NCBI RefSeq assembly: GCF_000243715.2
Contig: NZ_AHMO02000008.1
Coordinates: 297,001-361,000 of the forward strand
Direction: 5' to 3'
DNA from: Leptospira broomii serovar Hurstbridge str. 5399
GTDB taxonomy: Bacteria > Spirochaetota > Leptospiria > Leptospirales > Leptospiraceae
DNA length: 64,000 bases
The position numbers and the translations under genes were made by a program. The notes under the pieces are model-generated. The model did no database searches. It saw only the letters and a program-made list of their open reading frames with translations, and had not been told where the DNA came from. This document shows, piece by piece, positions 56,733-64,000 of the stretch. The first letter of the stretch is position 1. Every line of letters begins with the position of its first letter.

Positions 56733-57479
56733 CTATGGTTTGGAGTCTTTGTGATCTTTGTGATCTTTCGGTTCGTCTTCAATGACTAAAAAATCATCGT
56801 CTTCATCCGCGTCGAATACGCTGATCGCATCGTCATCGTCTTCGATAATGATGTCATCATCGTCCGCGGATACCGGACTAAAATCGTCGATTGGCTCGTC
56901 GGTGATAATGATTTCATCATCTCCTCCGGAACTATCTTCGGACGATTCGGAAATTACCGCAATATCGTCGTCTTCGTCGTCCAAAAGGATAATTTCATCA
57001 TCCTCGTTAAAATCCTCTTCGGATGAATCGGTAATGACCGAAGGAGTCGGAATAGAACTAGCGGACGGAATGGCGGAGCCTCCGGCAAAAGCAGCAGCTG
57101 TAGGAGGAACGGAACTAGCTGGCGGTGCAGAAGAACTAACTGCAGGCGAGGAAGACGGAGAATTACTAGAACTTGATGTACTCGCGGGTGAAGTCGGCAG
57201 ACCGTCCAAGCGTCCGAGAAGCTGATTGATCTTCCCTTCGAGCGCCCGCTCCCTCTCTTTCATCTCCTCGAGTTCTTTTGTAGTCTTTTGAAGCTGCTCG
57301 CGAACGGAAGCGAGCTCTTTCTCTTTTTCCTCCATGGCCAGTTTCATCTGGTCATTTTCCGCACGGAGAGTTTCGTTTTCCGATTCTAGCCGGCCGTTTT
57401 CGGCCCGAAGATCGCTAATCAGTTCGAGAGCCTTAATGACCTTACTTTCGAGTTCTTCGATGGTCTCCATTGTTAGCAT
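56733..57479 (-). CDS. ZapB-like coiled coil with acidic-hydrophobic repeat tail
   Basis: A 248-residue protein in three parts. Residues 5-95 form a continuous heptad coiled coil (LISDLRAENGRLESENETLR), similar in style to ZapB. Residues 96-150 are a Ser/Pro/Ala linker. Residues 155-240 are extremely acidic and contain repeated clusters of 3-5 hydrophobics flanked by Asp/Glu: EIILL, DIAVI, EIIIT, DIIIE, AISVF, FLVIE. The tail ends in a DHKDHKD repeat. It directly precedes zapA, so a division-site role is plausible but unproven. ATG 57479 has GAGG eight bases upstream. Confidence 0.72.
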   Translation of the reverse strand: MLTMETIEELESKVIKALELISDLRAENGRLESENETLRAENDQMKLAMEEKEKELASVREQLQKTTKELEEMKERERALEGKINQLLGRLDGLPTSPASTSSSSNSPSSSPAVSSSAPPASSVPPTAAAFAGGSAIPSASSIPTPSVITDSSEEDFNEDDEIILLDDEDDDIAVISESSEDSSGGDDEIIITDEPIDDFSPVSADDDDIIIEDDDDAISVFDADEDDDFLVIEDEPKDHKDHKDSKP

Positions 57480-57635
57480 AATGAGAACCTCATCCTTCCG
57501 GTACGTGATTTTTAATAGGACGCATAAAGATCATTCTTAAAGAACGACCTGAATCTTTTTGGACCGCCAAATCGGCGAAATCCATCCTATTTTTCTATTT
57601 TCGGCAAAAGAGAAAAACCTTTTTTTAGAAAAACA

Positions 57636-57668
57636 AAGAGAGCCCAGGAGAATCCGGGCCCTTTTTTG
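57636..57668. terminator. Terminator after rplT
   Basis: On the minus strand a stem GCCCGG/CTGGGC (one G-U pair, about 57640-57656) is followed by TCTCTTTGTTTTTC. The plus strand has CCCTTTTTT on the other side, so it may work both ways. It closes the infC-rpmI-rplT message. The rest of 57480-57744 shows no gene; it must hold the promoter of the coiled-coil gene. Confidence 0.72.
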
Positions 57669-57744
57669 ATTTCTTACCAAAAAACAAGGTTTTTTCGGTG
57701 CTTCCAACTCCCTTTGGAGGAGAAAGAAAATTCAACGGTTTGAA

Positions 57745-58098
57745 TTAAACGGCTACTTTGATTTTTTCGACCAGAGCGTTGAATGTCTCTTTATCGCTAA
57801 AAGCAAGTTCAGCCAACGCTTTTCTATCTAAATCGATGTTAGCTTTTTTCAAACCGTACATGAATTGTGAATAGGAAAGTCCTGCTTCACGCGCGGCGGC
57901 ATTAATACGGATAATCCACAATTTGCGGAAATCACGTTTCTTAGCACGGCGATCGCGGTATGCCCACTGGCCGGCTTTCATTACGGCAGATTTAGCGGTT
58001 CTATAAAGCTTAGAACGAGCGCCCCTAAATCCCTTAGCTTGCTTCAGGATTTTTTTGCGACGGTTCTTATGAATGGTTCCGTTTGTAGCTCTTGGCAT
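57745..58098 (-). CDS. rplT: 50S ribosomal protein L20
   Basis: A 117-residue rRNA-binding protein starting [20 protein letters not shown], with [20 protein letters not shown] in the middle. It is essential for early 50S assembly and in other bacteria represses its own operon. It overlaps rpmI by one base at 58098. Last gene of the infC operon. Confidence 0.97.
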   Translation of the reverse strand: MPRATNGTIHKNRRKKILKQAKGFRGARSKLYRTAKSAVMKAGQWAYRDRRAKKRDFRKLWIIRINAAAREAGLSYSQFMYGLKKANIDLDRKALAELAFSDKETFNALVEKIKVAV

Positions 58099-58301
58099 TA
58101 GCGCACTCCGTAAGGCATTAATCTAACGATTGATTTCCAATCGGCATCCACTACCAAAGTCATTCCCCGGAGACGACGGCGCCTCTTAGGTCCTTTTTTG
58201 GTAAGAATGTGACGGGTGTTCATGCTCTTCCGTTTAATCTTATTATTTTTGGAAAACTTGAACCGTTTTGCTGCGGCCCTGTTTGTCTTCAGCTTGGGCA
58301 T
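58098..58301 (-). CDS. rpmI: 50S ribosomal protein L35
   Basis: A 67-residue basic protein: [20 protein letters not shown] at the start, and [18 protein letters not shown] in the centre. It sits between infC (34 bases upstream) and rplT, the universal order. Confidence 0.97.
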   Translation of the reverse strand: MPKLKTNRAAAKRFKFSKNNKIKRKSMNTRHILTKKGPKRRRRLRGMTLVVDADWKSIVRLMPYGVR

Positions 58302-58335
58302 TTTCCTACCTCAATAACTCCTAAGTTCCTGCTCA

Positions 58336-58881
58336 CTATTTCGCGACGGCGGGGGTGATCACGACGACGATTTGACGTCCGTCTAACACCGGTTCCCGTT
58401 CAGGCGTACCATAACCTTTTAAGTCTTCAACCATTCGATTGACTACGTTCATCCCTAATTCCGAGTGCATCATTTCTCGGCCCCGGAAGCGGAGGCTCAC
58501 TTTCACCTTGTCCCCTTTTTGAAGGAACTCGACTGCGTGGCGTTTTTTAATCTCATAATCATGCTGATCGATCCGAGGACGAATCTTCACTTCTTTTACA
58601 TTAATTACGTGTTGTTTCTTCTTCGCTTCTTTGCTTTTTTTAAGTAGCTCGAACTTATACTTACCGTAGTCGATCAGCTTGCAAACGTGAATTTCCTGGT
58701 CTCCAGATACTTCTACCAAGTCCAGGTTTTCTTCCTTCGCCTTCCGGAGGGCTTCTTCAAAGCCGACGATCATGACACCGTCATCTGTGACCAATCTTAC
58801 TTGGGCAACCCCAGTAATTTTTTCATTAATTCTATGGCTAAACAGTTTATCCGTGGGTTTAGGTTGGGGCTTCCTCTGCAT
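58336..58881 (-). CDS. infC: Translation initiation factor IF-3
   Basis: A 181-residue two-domain factor that controls start-codon selection. The N-domain has [18 protein letters not shown], and the C-domain [17 protein letters not shown] and [12 protein letters not shown]. The start here is ATG (58881) with GGAG five bases upstream, not the rare ATT used for self-control in enterics. Its usual partner thrS is 1.4 kb upstream, pushed away by a toxin-antitoxin-like insertion. Its own candidate promoter lies at 58945-58974. Confidence 0.97.
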   Translation of the reverse strand: MQRKPQPKPTDKLFSHRINEKITGVAQVRLVTDDGVMIVGFEEALRKAKEENLDLVEVSGDQEIHVCKLIDYGKYKFELLKKSKEAKKKQHVINVKEVKIRPRIDQHDYEIKKRHAVEFLQKGDKVKVSLRFRGREMMHSELGMNVVNRMVEDLKGYGTPEREPVLDGRQIVVVITPAVAK

Positions 58882-58944
58882 TCAGTCTCCGGCTATTTTT
58901 CCAATTTTTTGGCTCTTGGGCCTGCATTCAAGCGATTTTCTCCC

Positions 58945-58974
58945 AGCATAGGGGAAGACAGGGCCTCTCATCAA
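58945..58974 (-). promoter_or_regulatory. Candidate promoter of infC
   Basis: Minus-strand TTGATG (58969-58974), 18 bases, TATGCT (58945-58950). The transcript would start near 58938 with a leader of about 57 bases. It lies on the infC side of the inserted repeats. Confidence 0.5.
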
Positions 58975-59014
58975 GTAGAATTTAAGAGATATGCAAAGGA
59001 ATCTGAGGGCGCCT

Positions 59015-59030
59015 CCCTGCGTTCGCAGGG
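59015..59030. repeat. Perfect hairpin upstream of infC
   Basis: CCCTGC-GTTC-GCAGGG, a 6-bp GC-rich stem with a four-base loop. No T-run follows in either direction. It sits between the infC promoter candidate and repeat copy 1, and may be another fragment of the inserted DNA. Confidence 0.4.
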
Positions 59031-59110
59031 ATCGGGCTGTTTCGGGTTCGGCTATCCGCCTCATCCCGCATGGAAATCCGATGCAGTAACGAATTCCGAA
59101 TATTGGCATG

Positions 59111-59299
59111 CGGGACGTTGCCCTACACATCCCTGGCGCGGTACTAGGTTGTACTAGGGGTTTGTTCGGCGAGCCCCCGCCCTGGTTCGGGTGGTGGTGG
59201 AGGGCTCGTGGGCGAGGTCCTCGGCTCTATATCATAATTCCTTCGATTCGCCAAGCGCTTTTTATACGAGATTTTCTGTTGGAGCTCCCTCTCAAATAC
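59111..59299. repeat. 189-bp direct repeat, copy 1
   Basis: Starts CGGGACGTTGCCC and ends CTCAAATAC. It is matched base for base, without gaps, by 60104-60292 with four differences (at 59171, 59179, a position in the CTCTAT/CTCCAT segment, and one in CCCTCT/CCCACT). It contains GTACTAGG twice (from 59141 and 59151) and a GC-rich structure: CGAGCCC/GGGCTCG (59170-59176 with 59202-59208) enclosing CCGCCC/GGGTGG (59177-59194). Reading frames across it look accidental. The space 59300-59389 between it and the DUF2283 gene has nothing I can name. Confidence 0.95.
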
Positions 59300-59389
59300 C
59301 TAGTATGGAGCTACGGCTCTGCACGTTCCTAACGCTTCGCTTAATACGCACACATCGTTAAAAGTATTTCTCCGATTGTTTTGTTCTGC

Positions 59390-59602
59390 TCACGCGGCTC
59401 CGCTTCGTAACAGAACTGATACAGGCTCGGCCTGAAAAGCACTTACCTTTAAGATGGAAAAACCAATTACATTACCTGACGTATCGACTTTTTCCATTAC
59501 TGCATCGTTCTCCGTCTCTTTAAAGTACCCTTCTTTCTTTTCAAAAAGAACCTCTAAATAGTCCGATTCTTTATCGAAATATATCTTGATCTCTCTATCC
59601 AT
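59390..59602 (-). CDS. DUF2283-family protein, probable antitoxin
   Basis: A 70-residue protein with the DUF2283 pattern: IKIYFDKESDYLEVLF, then a strand with a Glu-rich turn, then DTSGNVIGFSIL. DUF2283 proteins are usually the antitoxin half of small two-gene modules. ATG 59602 lies inside the end of the upstream gene (ATGGATAG overlap, 8 bases) with AAGGGG nine bases upstream; a longer reading from 59650 is unneeded. The last ~14 residues (after VSAFQAEP) are encoded by GC-rich DNA and may be a changed tail. Confidence 0.78.
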   Translation of the reverse strand: MDREIKIYFDKESDYLEVLFEKKEGYFKETENDAVMEKVDTSGNVIGFSILKVSAFQAEPVSVLLRSGAA

Positions 59603-59903
59603 ATAAAACGACCCCTTCCTTGACCTTATCGGTAAAGTATGCGGTGACAAGAAATAAATCTTCTCCGCGATTCTTTATTACCGCACAAAGATATTTTCTA
59701 CCTACTGGAGTTGCCTCGAAAAGTTTATAAAACAGCTCAACGCTCGAATCTGCCTTGGATATTCTCACCTGGTCCGGTTGTGACAAACACTCTGCAATTT
59801 TTTCATCCTGCCCGAACATCTCGGGATGATCTTCTTCAAAATGCCTTCTACGCTCTAAAGTAATTCGAATATTTCTTTTGAACACATCTTCTAAAAGATT
59901 CAT
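59595..59903 (-). CDS. Probable toxin of a DUF2283 toxin-antitoxin pair (PBECR/RelE-like)
   Basis: A 102-residue protein: ITLERRRHFEEDHPEMFGQD (14-33), then SVELFYKLFEATPVGRKYLC and FLVTAYFTDKV. The basic/His cluster (R18-H21) and the TAYF strand (87-90) fit nuclease-fold toxins of the barnase/EndoU/colicin/RelE (PBECR) group that pair with DUF2283 proteins. Nuclease action is inference. The toxin gene comes first, and the antitoxin start is inside its end. The pair lies between the two 189-bp repeats. Confidence 0.7.
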   Translation of the reverse strand: MNLLEDVFKRNIRITLERRRHFEEDHPEMFGQDEKIAECLSQPDQVRISKADSSVELFYKLFEATPVGRKYLCAVIKNRGEDLFLVTAYFTDKVKEGVVLYG

Positions 59904-60103
59904 TTCGCCGAGATTAAAAGATTATGAACGCTTTGCATCCCTTCTTTCCTACCTGAATCGGCTCCCCCTATGCGACAAGCCGTTTTAATCGAACTGTATC
60001 CTATTTCAGGATTCTTCGTACCGAATCGTATATGCAAAAAACGAGATTTTCAGTTCTATGCGGATTCCGGACGGTCATTTGTATATTTCACATGAAAGAT
60101 ACA
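59904..60103. other. Upstream region of the toxin-antitoxin pair
   Basis: About 200 bases between the toxin gene and repeat copy 2. No gene is supportable. It should hold the module's promoter: an AT-rich TTCATAATCTTTTAATC lies just before the toxin ATG, and GAAATAGGATACAG further up, but neither gives a convincing two-box match. Confidence 0.35.
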
Positions 60104-60292
60104 CGGGACGTTGCCCTACACATCCCTGGCGCGGTACTAGGTTGTACTAGGGGTTTGTTCGGCAAGCCCCCACCCTGGTTCGGGTGGTGGTGGAGGGCTC
60201 GTGGGCGAGGTCCTCGGCTCCATATCATAATTCCTTCGATTCGCCAAGCGCTTTTTATACGAGATTTTCTGTTGGAGCTCCCACTCAAATAC
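60104..60292. repeat. 189-bp direct repeat, copy 2
   Basis: The second copy of the element at 59111-59299, same orientation, exactly 993 bases further on, about 98% identical. Its right end overlaps the last bases of thrS and contains that gene's stop codon (60285-60287). No target-site duplication is evident at the copy boundaries. Confidence 0.95.
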
Positions 60293-62222
60293 TCGATTGA
60301 ATCTCCGATTCCAATTGCTTTACAAATTCTGCAAATGAAAGGTTTATTGTTTCCTCCGATCCCCTCTTCCGAACCGCTAAAGTACCCGACTCTCTTTCCT
60401 TTTCGCCTAAGACGAGTAAGTAATTGGCTTTTTTTAATATTGAATCTCGAATTTTCGCTCCGATTTTTTCGTTACGAAAATCCGCTTCGACTCTAAAGCC
60501 CAGGTCTATCAAATTCTTTAAGACTTCCTGTCCATACGACTGGACCGAATCGGTGACGGTAAGGATTCGAATTTGGTTCGGAGAGACCCAAAGAGGGAAT
60601 TTCCCTTCGAAATGTTCCGTTAAAATGCCGATGAATCGTTCCAAAGATCCGTAAATGGCCCTATGAATCATCACTGGACGTCTTTTTGATCCGTCCGAAT
60701 CGGTATAATCCAACTCGAAACGGTCAGGCATCGAAAAATCGATTTGGATTGTTCCGCATTGCCACATTCTTCCGATAGAATCCTTAATATTAAACTCGAT
60801 CTTCGGTCCGTAAAAGGCGCCCTCGCCTTCTTTAATTTCGAAAGGAATTCCCTTCTTATCCAATGCTTGCTTAAGGGCATTCGTAGAAAATTCCCAGTCC
60901 TCGTCTTTGCCCTGAGATTTCTCGGGGCGCGTCGCGATATAAGTTTTAAATTCAGTAAATCCGAATTTTCTATATACATGAAACGTAAAGTCGATGATGT
61001 CCACGACTTCCGATTCCATAAAATCAAGCGGAGTATAAATATGAGCGTCGTCCTGAGTAAATGCTCGCACCCTAAAGAGTCCGTGCAAAACTCCATGAAG
61101 TTCATGGCGGTGCACGCTGCCGAGTTCCGCGAATCGGAGCGGAAGCTCGCGATAAGAATGTAAATGATGCCTGTAAATCAGACTGCAACCGGGACAGTTC
61201 ATCGGCTTGATGGCGAATTCCTCTTCATCAATCGAAACGAAATACATGTTTTCGTAAAAATTATCCCAGTGACCGCTTTTACGCCATAAATCCGAAGATA
61301 GAACCGCGGGGGTCCTTATTTCATGATATCCTCGCTTAGCGCATTCTTTTCGAATATAATCAGCCAGCGAATTCCAAAGGATGGTTCCTTTAGGATGCCA
61401 AAACGGAAATCCGGGAGCCTCGGGTTGAAAAGAGAAAAGGTCCAACTCTTTCCCGAGCTTGCGGTGGTCGCGCTTCTTAGCCTCTTCCAATCGCAAGAGA
61501 TACTCGTCCAATTCCTTTTTGGAAGGAAATGCGACTCCGTAAATGCGAGTCAACATTCGATTTTCTTTATTCGCTTTCCAATACGCCCCGGAGAGAGCGG
61601 TCAATTTAAACGCCTTTAGAAAACCGGAACGCGGGATATGCGGGCCGCGACAAAGATCGAACCATTCTCCCATTCCATAGATGGAAACTTGCTCGTCGGG
61701 TATTTGACCGATAATCTCGATCTTATAATTTTCCCCCATCTTCGCAAAAGTGGAAACGGCTTCTTTTTTATCCAAGACTCTACGAAATATCTCGTAATCG
61801 CTTTCTACGATTTTTTTCATCTCGACTTCTATCTGGGGAAAGTCTTCCGGAGTAATTATTGTATCGCCGAAATCTATATCGTAGTAAAAGAAACCCGGTC
61901 CGTTTTCGATCACTGGGCCGACGGTTAACTTTGCATCCTTATATAGATTTTGGACTGCCATTCCGAGTAAGTGAGCCGCAGAATGTTGAAAGGTTTCCCA
62001 GCCTTCTTTATCTTGAAAGGTGAGTACTTCCAGCTTTGCATCCATATCGATAGTACGGCTTAAATCCAAAACCTGGGTTCCATTTAAACGAACCGCCAAG
62101 GCCTTGTTCTTTAAAAATGGGAGATTCGATTCTATAAATTCTTTATAGGTGGAACCGATTGAGGTCTCTTTCTGGCTGCCGTCAGGCAGAACGAATTTTA
62201 CGATCTTATTGCTAACTTCCAC
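60285..62222 (-). CDS. thrS: Threonine--tRNA ligase
   Basis: A 645-residue class II synthetase: N-terminal TGS domain (about 1-65), editing/SAD domain with [15 protein letters not shown], catalytic core with [14 protein letters not shown], zinc-site Cys in [19 protein letters not shown] and motif 2 [12 protein letters not shown], then an anticodon-binding domain ([15 protein letters not shown]). The start is GTG 62222. The C-terminus ends LESEIQSSI with the TGA inside repeat copy 2, so the last residues may have been altered by that insertion. Candidate promoter at 62286-62314. Confidence 0.97.
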   Translation of the reverse strand: MEVSNKIVKFVLPDGSQKETSIGSTYKEFIESNLPFLKNKALAVRLNGTQVLDLSRTIDMDAKLEVLTFQDKEGWETFQHSAAHLLGMAVQNLYKDAKLTVGPVIENGPGFFYYDIDFGDTIITPEDFPQIEVEMKKIVESDYEIFRRVLDKKEAVSTFAKMGENYKIEIIGQIPDEQVSIYGMGEWFDLCRGPHIPRSGFLKAFKLTALSGAYWKANKENRMLTRIYGVAFPSKKELDEYLLRLEEAKKRDHRKLGKELDLFSFQPEAPGFPFWHPKGTILWNSLADYIRKECAKRGYHEIRTPAVLSSDLWRKSGHWDNFYENMYFVSIDEEEFAIKPMNCPGCSLIYRHHLHSYRELPLRFAELGSVHRHELHGVLHGLFRVRAFTQDDAHIYTPLDFMESEVVDIIDFTFHVYRKFGFTEFKTYIATRPEKSQGKDEDWEFSTNALKQALDKKGIPFEIKEGEGAFYGPKIEFNIKDSIGRMWQCGTIQIDFSMPDRFELDYTDSDGSKRRPVMIHRAIYGSLERFIGILTEHFEGKFPLWVSPNQIRILTVTDSVQSYGQEVLKNLIDLGFRVEADFRNEKIGAKIRDSILKKANYLLVLGEKERESGTLAVRKRGSEETINLSFAEFVKQLESEIQSSI

Positions 62223-62285
62223 AGTTCTTTACCCAGCCCTTCTTCCATAACGCCAAAAGCGGGGTTTTTCCTCAACCATTTAGAA

Positions 62286-62314
62286 CCTATAAGGCGGCCA
62301 TCCCGCTCGCTCAA
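62286..62314 (-). promoter_or_regulatory. Candidate thrS promoter
   Basis: Minus-strand TTGAGC (62309-62314), 17 bases, TATAGG (62286-62291). Both boxes match four of six consensus bases with ideal spacing. It gives a leader of about 57 bases. Confidence 0.55.
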
Positions 62315-62385
62315 TCGTTCGAAGATTGAATCGGAATCTAAGCGTACCTCCTATTCTCTATTTCTCGATTGACCCCTATCTCTGT

Positions 62386-62401
62386 CGGACAACCCTGTCC
62401 G
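62386..62401 (+). promoter_or_regulatory. Hairpin at the carA start
   Basis: CGGACA-ACCC-TGTCCG, a perfect 6-bp stem ending three bases before the carA ATG (62405). It occupies the place where a ribosome-binding site would be, and no other such site is seen. Confidence 0.5.
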
Positions 62402-62404
62402 TAT

Positions 62405-63514
62405 ATGAAAGCGTTCTTGGTTTTGGAAAACGGGGACGTATACGAGGGCGAGTCCTTCGGCTACGAGACCCAATCTGTCGGGGAAATCGTCTTCAATACG
62501 TCATTGGCAGGATACCAAGAAATTTTAACGGATCCGTCTTACGCCAACCAAATTATCACGCTCACCTACCCAATGATAGGGAACTATGGTATCAGTCCCG
62601 AATATATGGAATCTTCTAAGATTCAGGCTAGTGGGATGATCGTTAAAGAGTACGTGGATCGCCCTTCCAACTTCAAATCCGAAAAAACTCTCTCACAATT
62701 TCTGAAAGAATATAAAATTCCCGGGATTCAAGGAATAGACACCCGGAAATTAACTCGCTTTATCCGCACTAACGGCGCGCCAAACGGAGGCATCTTCGTT
62801 GCTGAAGAATATTCGAATTCCTTTCTGGAGAAAGTGAAGAGGTTTCCCGGAATCGCGAACGCAGATCTCGCGAAAGTAGTCAGTACCAATCATAAATACG
62901 AATTCGGCACTTTAGAAGGAAAGAAATATAAACTCGCAGTTTACGATTACGGAGTAAAAACCAATATTCTGCGGCTTTTAGATGCGGTAGGATTTGCAGT
63001 GACCGTTTATCCGGCAGAAACTCCTGCTGACGAAATTATGAAAGATGGAGTCGATGCATTCTTCCTATCCAACGGCCCGGGAGATCCTGCCGCATGTACC
63101 TATGCCATTGAATCGACGAGAGCCATCCTAGAAAAAGGATATCCACTCTTCGGAATTTGCCTAGGCCATCAAATCATCGGCCTAACCATGGGTAAGAAAA
63201 CCGAAAAAATGAAATTCGGTCATAGGGGGGGAAATCAACCGGTTAAGAATATGGCAACCGGCAAAGTGGAAATCACCTCTCAGAATCACGGCTTCGCGGT
63301 GGTTGCGGAATCCTCGGAAAAAGAACCGGTATCTTTCGTGAATCTGAATGATCAGACGGTCGAAGGGATTTTAAAATCCGGCTATCCTTTACTTTCTGTC
63401 CAGTACCACCCCGAAAGCGCCCCCGGACCTAATGACAGTAGGTATCTGTTCAAGAAGTTCTACGACTTAGTGGACTCTACAAAGAACGGACTAAAGCTAA
63501 CTAGCATCTTATAG
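62405..63514 (+). CDS. carA: Carbamoyl-phosphate synthase small subunit
   Basis: A 369-residue glutamine amidotransferase subunit that feeds ammonia to CarB for pyrimidine and arginine synthesis. N-terminal domain: [15 protein letters not shown] and [15 protein letters not shown]. The class I GATase domain has the nucleophile Cys in [10 protein letters not shown] and the His-Glu pair in [14 protein letters not shown] 62405 starts at the family's usual position; TTG 62369 would add 12 residues. carB is not in the window. Confidence 0.96.
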   Translation: MKAFLVLENGDVYEGESFGYETQSVGEIVFNTSLAGYQEILTDPSYANQIITLTYPMIGNYGISPEYMESSKIQASGMIVKEYVDRPSNFKSEKTLSQFLKEYKIPGIQGIDTRKLTRFIRTNGAPNGGIFVAEEYSNSFLEKVKRFPGIANADLAKVVSTNHKYEFGTLEGKKYKLAVYDYGVKTNILRLLDAVGFAVTVYPAETPADEIMKDGVDAFFLSNGPGDPAACTYAIESTRAILEKGYPLFGICLGHQIIGLTMGKKTEKMKFGHRGGNQPVKNMATGKVEITSQNHGFAVVAESSEKEPVSFVNLNDQTVEGILKSGYPLLSVQYHPESAPGPNDSRYLFKKFYDLVDSTKNGLKLTSIL

Positions 63515-63597
63515 CTTGAAATCTTAATCATAGTGATTCGATTTTTGGGCGAGCAATCTTCTCAAATAGATTTTCTGATAAAAGAATTATATTTTCA

Positions 63598-64000
63598 TTA
63601 TAGATAGGATCGGGTATTTATAGTCAAAAACCAACGAGTCAATTTTTTCACCCCGCATGCATTCAAGTGAGTATAATCCCCAAAGACGGAGATTTCGAAA
63701 GGTTCTTCCGGCTTTACAAACGGAATTTCGTCCTTCTTTAAGACGGTTTCGAATTGGGACAGCGCATTATCTTCTCCAACTGCGGTAACAAAGTCAGGGC
63801 GAGAAGGAATTAATAATACCTCGAAAGAAATATTCTCTTTTTTTAATATTTTAAAAATCGATTTCCAGGCCGCAAGCGAGGAAGACCTCATTTTTTTATA
63901 ATTCGATTCCCAACCCCGACCTGGCAATGCTTGAGGAGAATGGTTTGGAACGCATTTGCCGGTATAAATCTCCGAATTATTCCATTCCAGAAATCCTTCG
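63598..64000 (-). CDS. SGNH-hydrolase-like protein, C-terminal part (partial)
   Basis: The 3' end of a gene that continues past the window; the frame stays open through base 64000. About 133 residues are visible. The C-terminal block FGDYTHLNACGVKKL has the D-x-x-H-x-N-x-x-G spacing of SGNH/GDSL hydrolase block V. A segment VLLIPSRPDFVTAVGED precedes it. The catalytic Ser region would lie outside the window. It resembles leptospiral envelope acyl-modifying or DUF1574-type proteins, but that is a guess. It converges with carA. Confidence 0.55.
   Translation of the reverse strand, partial: EGFLEWNNSEIYTGKCVPNHSPQALPGRGWESNYKKMRSSSLAAWKSIFKILKKENISFEVLLIPSRPDFVTAVGEDNALSQFETVLKKDEIPFVKPEEPFEISVFGDYTHLNACGVKKLTRWFLTINTRSYL

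Noticed and set aside
58882..59130. Minus-strand 82-codon frame between repeat copy 1 and infC
   Set aside because: It begins within the repeat, contains the infC promoter candidate and a GC hairpin, and has no family features.
59108..59332. Small reading frames in both repeat copies (plus strand and minus strand)
   Set aside because: The frames end differently in the two copies and the composition (Trp/Arg/Pro-rich) looks like translated structured DNA. Shared frames simply follow from 98% identity.

Overview
The window looks like a spirochaete chromosome segment, almost certainly Leptospira. The evidence is the paired flagellar-sheath genes flaA2-flaA1, the LysM lipoprotein LruA/LipL71 in a fur-tgt-STAS-lruA string, a 926-residue GreA fusion of the kind known from spirochaetes, spirochaete-style lipoboxes, and a short PUR-domain protein. 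No rRNA, tRNA, CRISPR array, prophage or insertion sequence is visible. The DNA is mostly core genome and densely packed, with most genes on the minus strand. Species cannot be fixed from the sequence alone.

Layout. 1-7.5 kb: the end of a sensor histidine kinase, a fatty-acid/sterol hydroxylase, a membrane-anchored AraC regulator coupled to a Rossmann epimerase, purB, and a two-gene unit of a peptide/solute-binding lipoprotein plus a divergent protein-kinase-like protein. 7.5-15.4 kb: nadC-rel, then lptE and the fur-tgt-STAS-lruA string. 15.4-22.5 kb: an M23 peptidase, the giant GreA, and the PUR-flaA2-flaA1 operon. 22.6-31.3 kb: RNase D-like-radA plus two unknown envelope genes, a GH36 alpha-galactosidase, a lipoprotein and a DUF4105-like secreted protein. 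31.3-36.6 kb: a three-gene unit (HDAC family, unknown, REC-SpoIIE phosphatase) divergent from pyk, then an MscS channel. 36.6-42 kb: rpmF, plsX, fabG, acpP, rnc, nudix, aroB, separated by clear hairpins and terminators. 42-55.7 kb: an unbroken 13-gene minus-strand train from cheW to hisG that joins chemotaxis, condensin (scpA/scpB), aromatic amino acid synthesis (pheA-tyrA-aroA), cmk, rpsA and hisG. 55.8-57.5 kb: a coiled-coil/acidic protein, zapA and 5-formyl-THF cyclo-ligase. 57.7-62.2 kb: thrS and infC-rpmI-rplT. 62.4-64 kb: carA and a partial SGNH-like gene.

Most unusual spot: between thrS and infC, normally close partners, sits a small toxin-antitoxin-like pair (PBECR/RelE-like protein plus DUF2283). 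It is bracketed by two 189-bp direct repeats that differ at only four positions. One copy supplies the stop codon of thrS.

Other points of interest: CheA carries a C-terminal CheC-like CheY-phosphatase domain; GreA contains a CarD-like segment; a protein next to zapA carries a repeated acidic-hydrophobic motif; and several start sites are covered by or abut strong hairpins (rnc, acpP, purB, carA). Many starts are TTG, often in TTGA stop/start overlaps. No searches were run, so family names rest on motifs and context.
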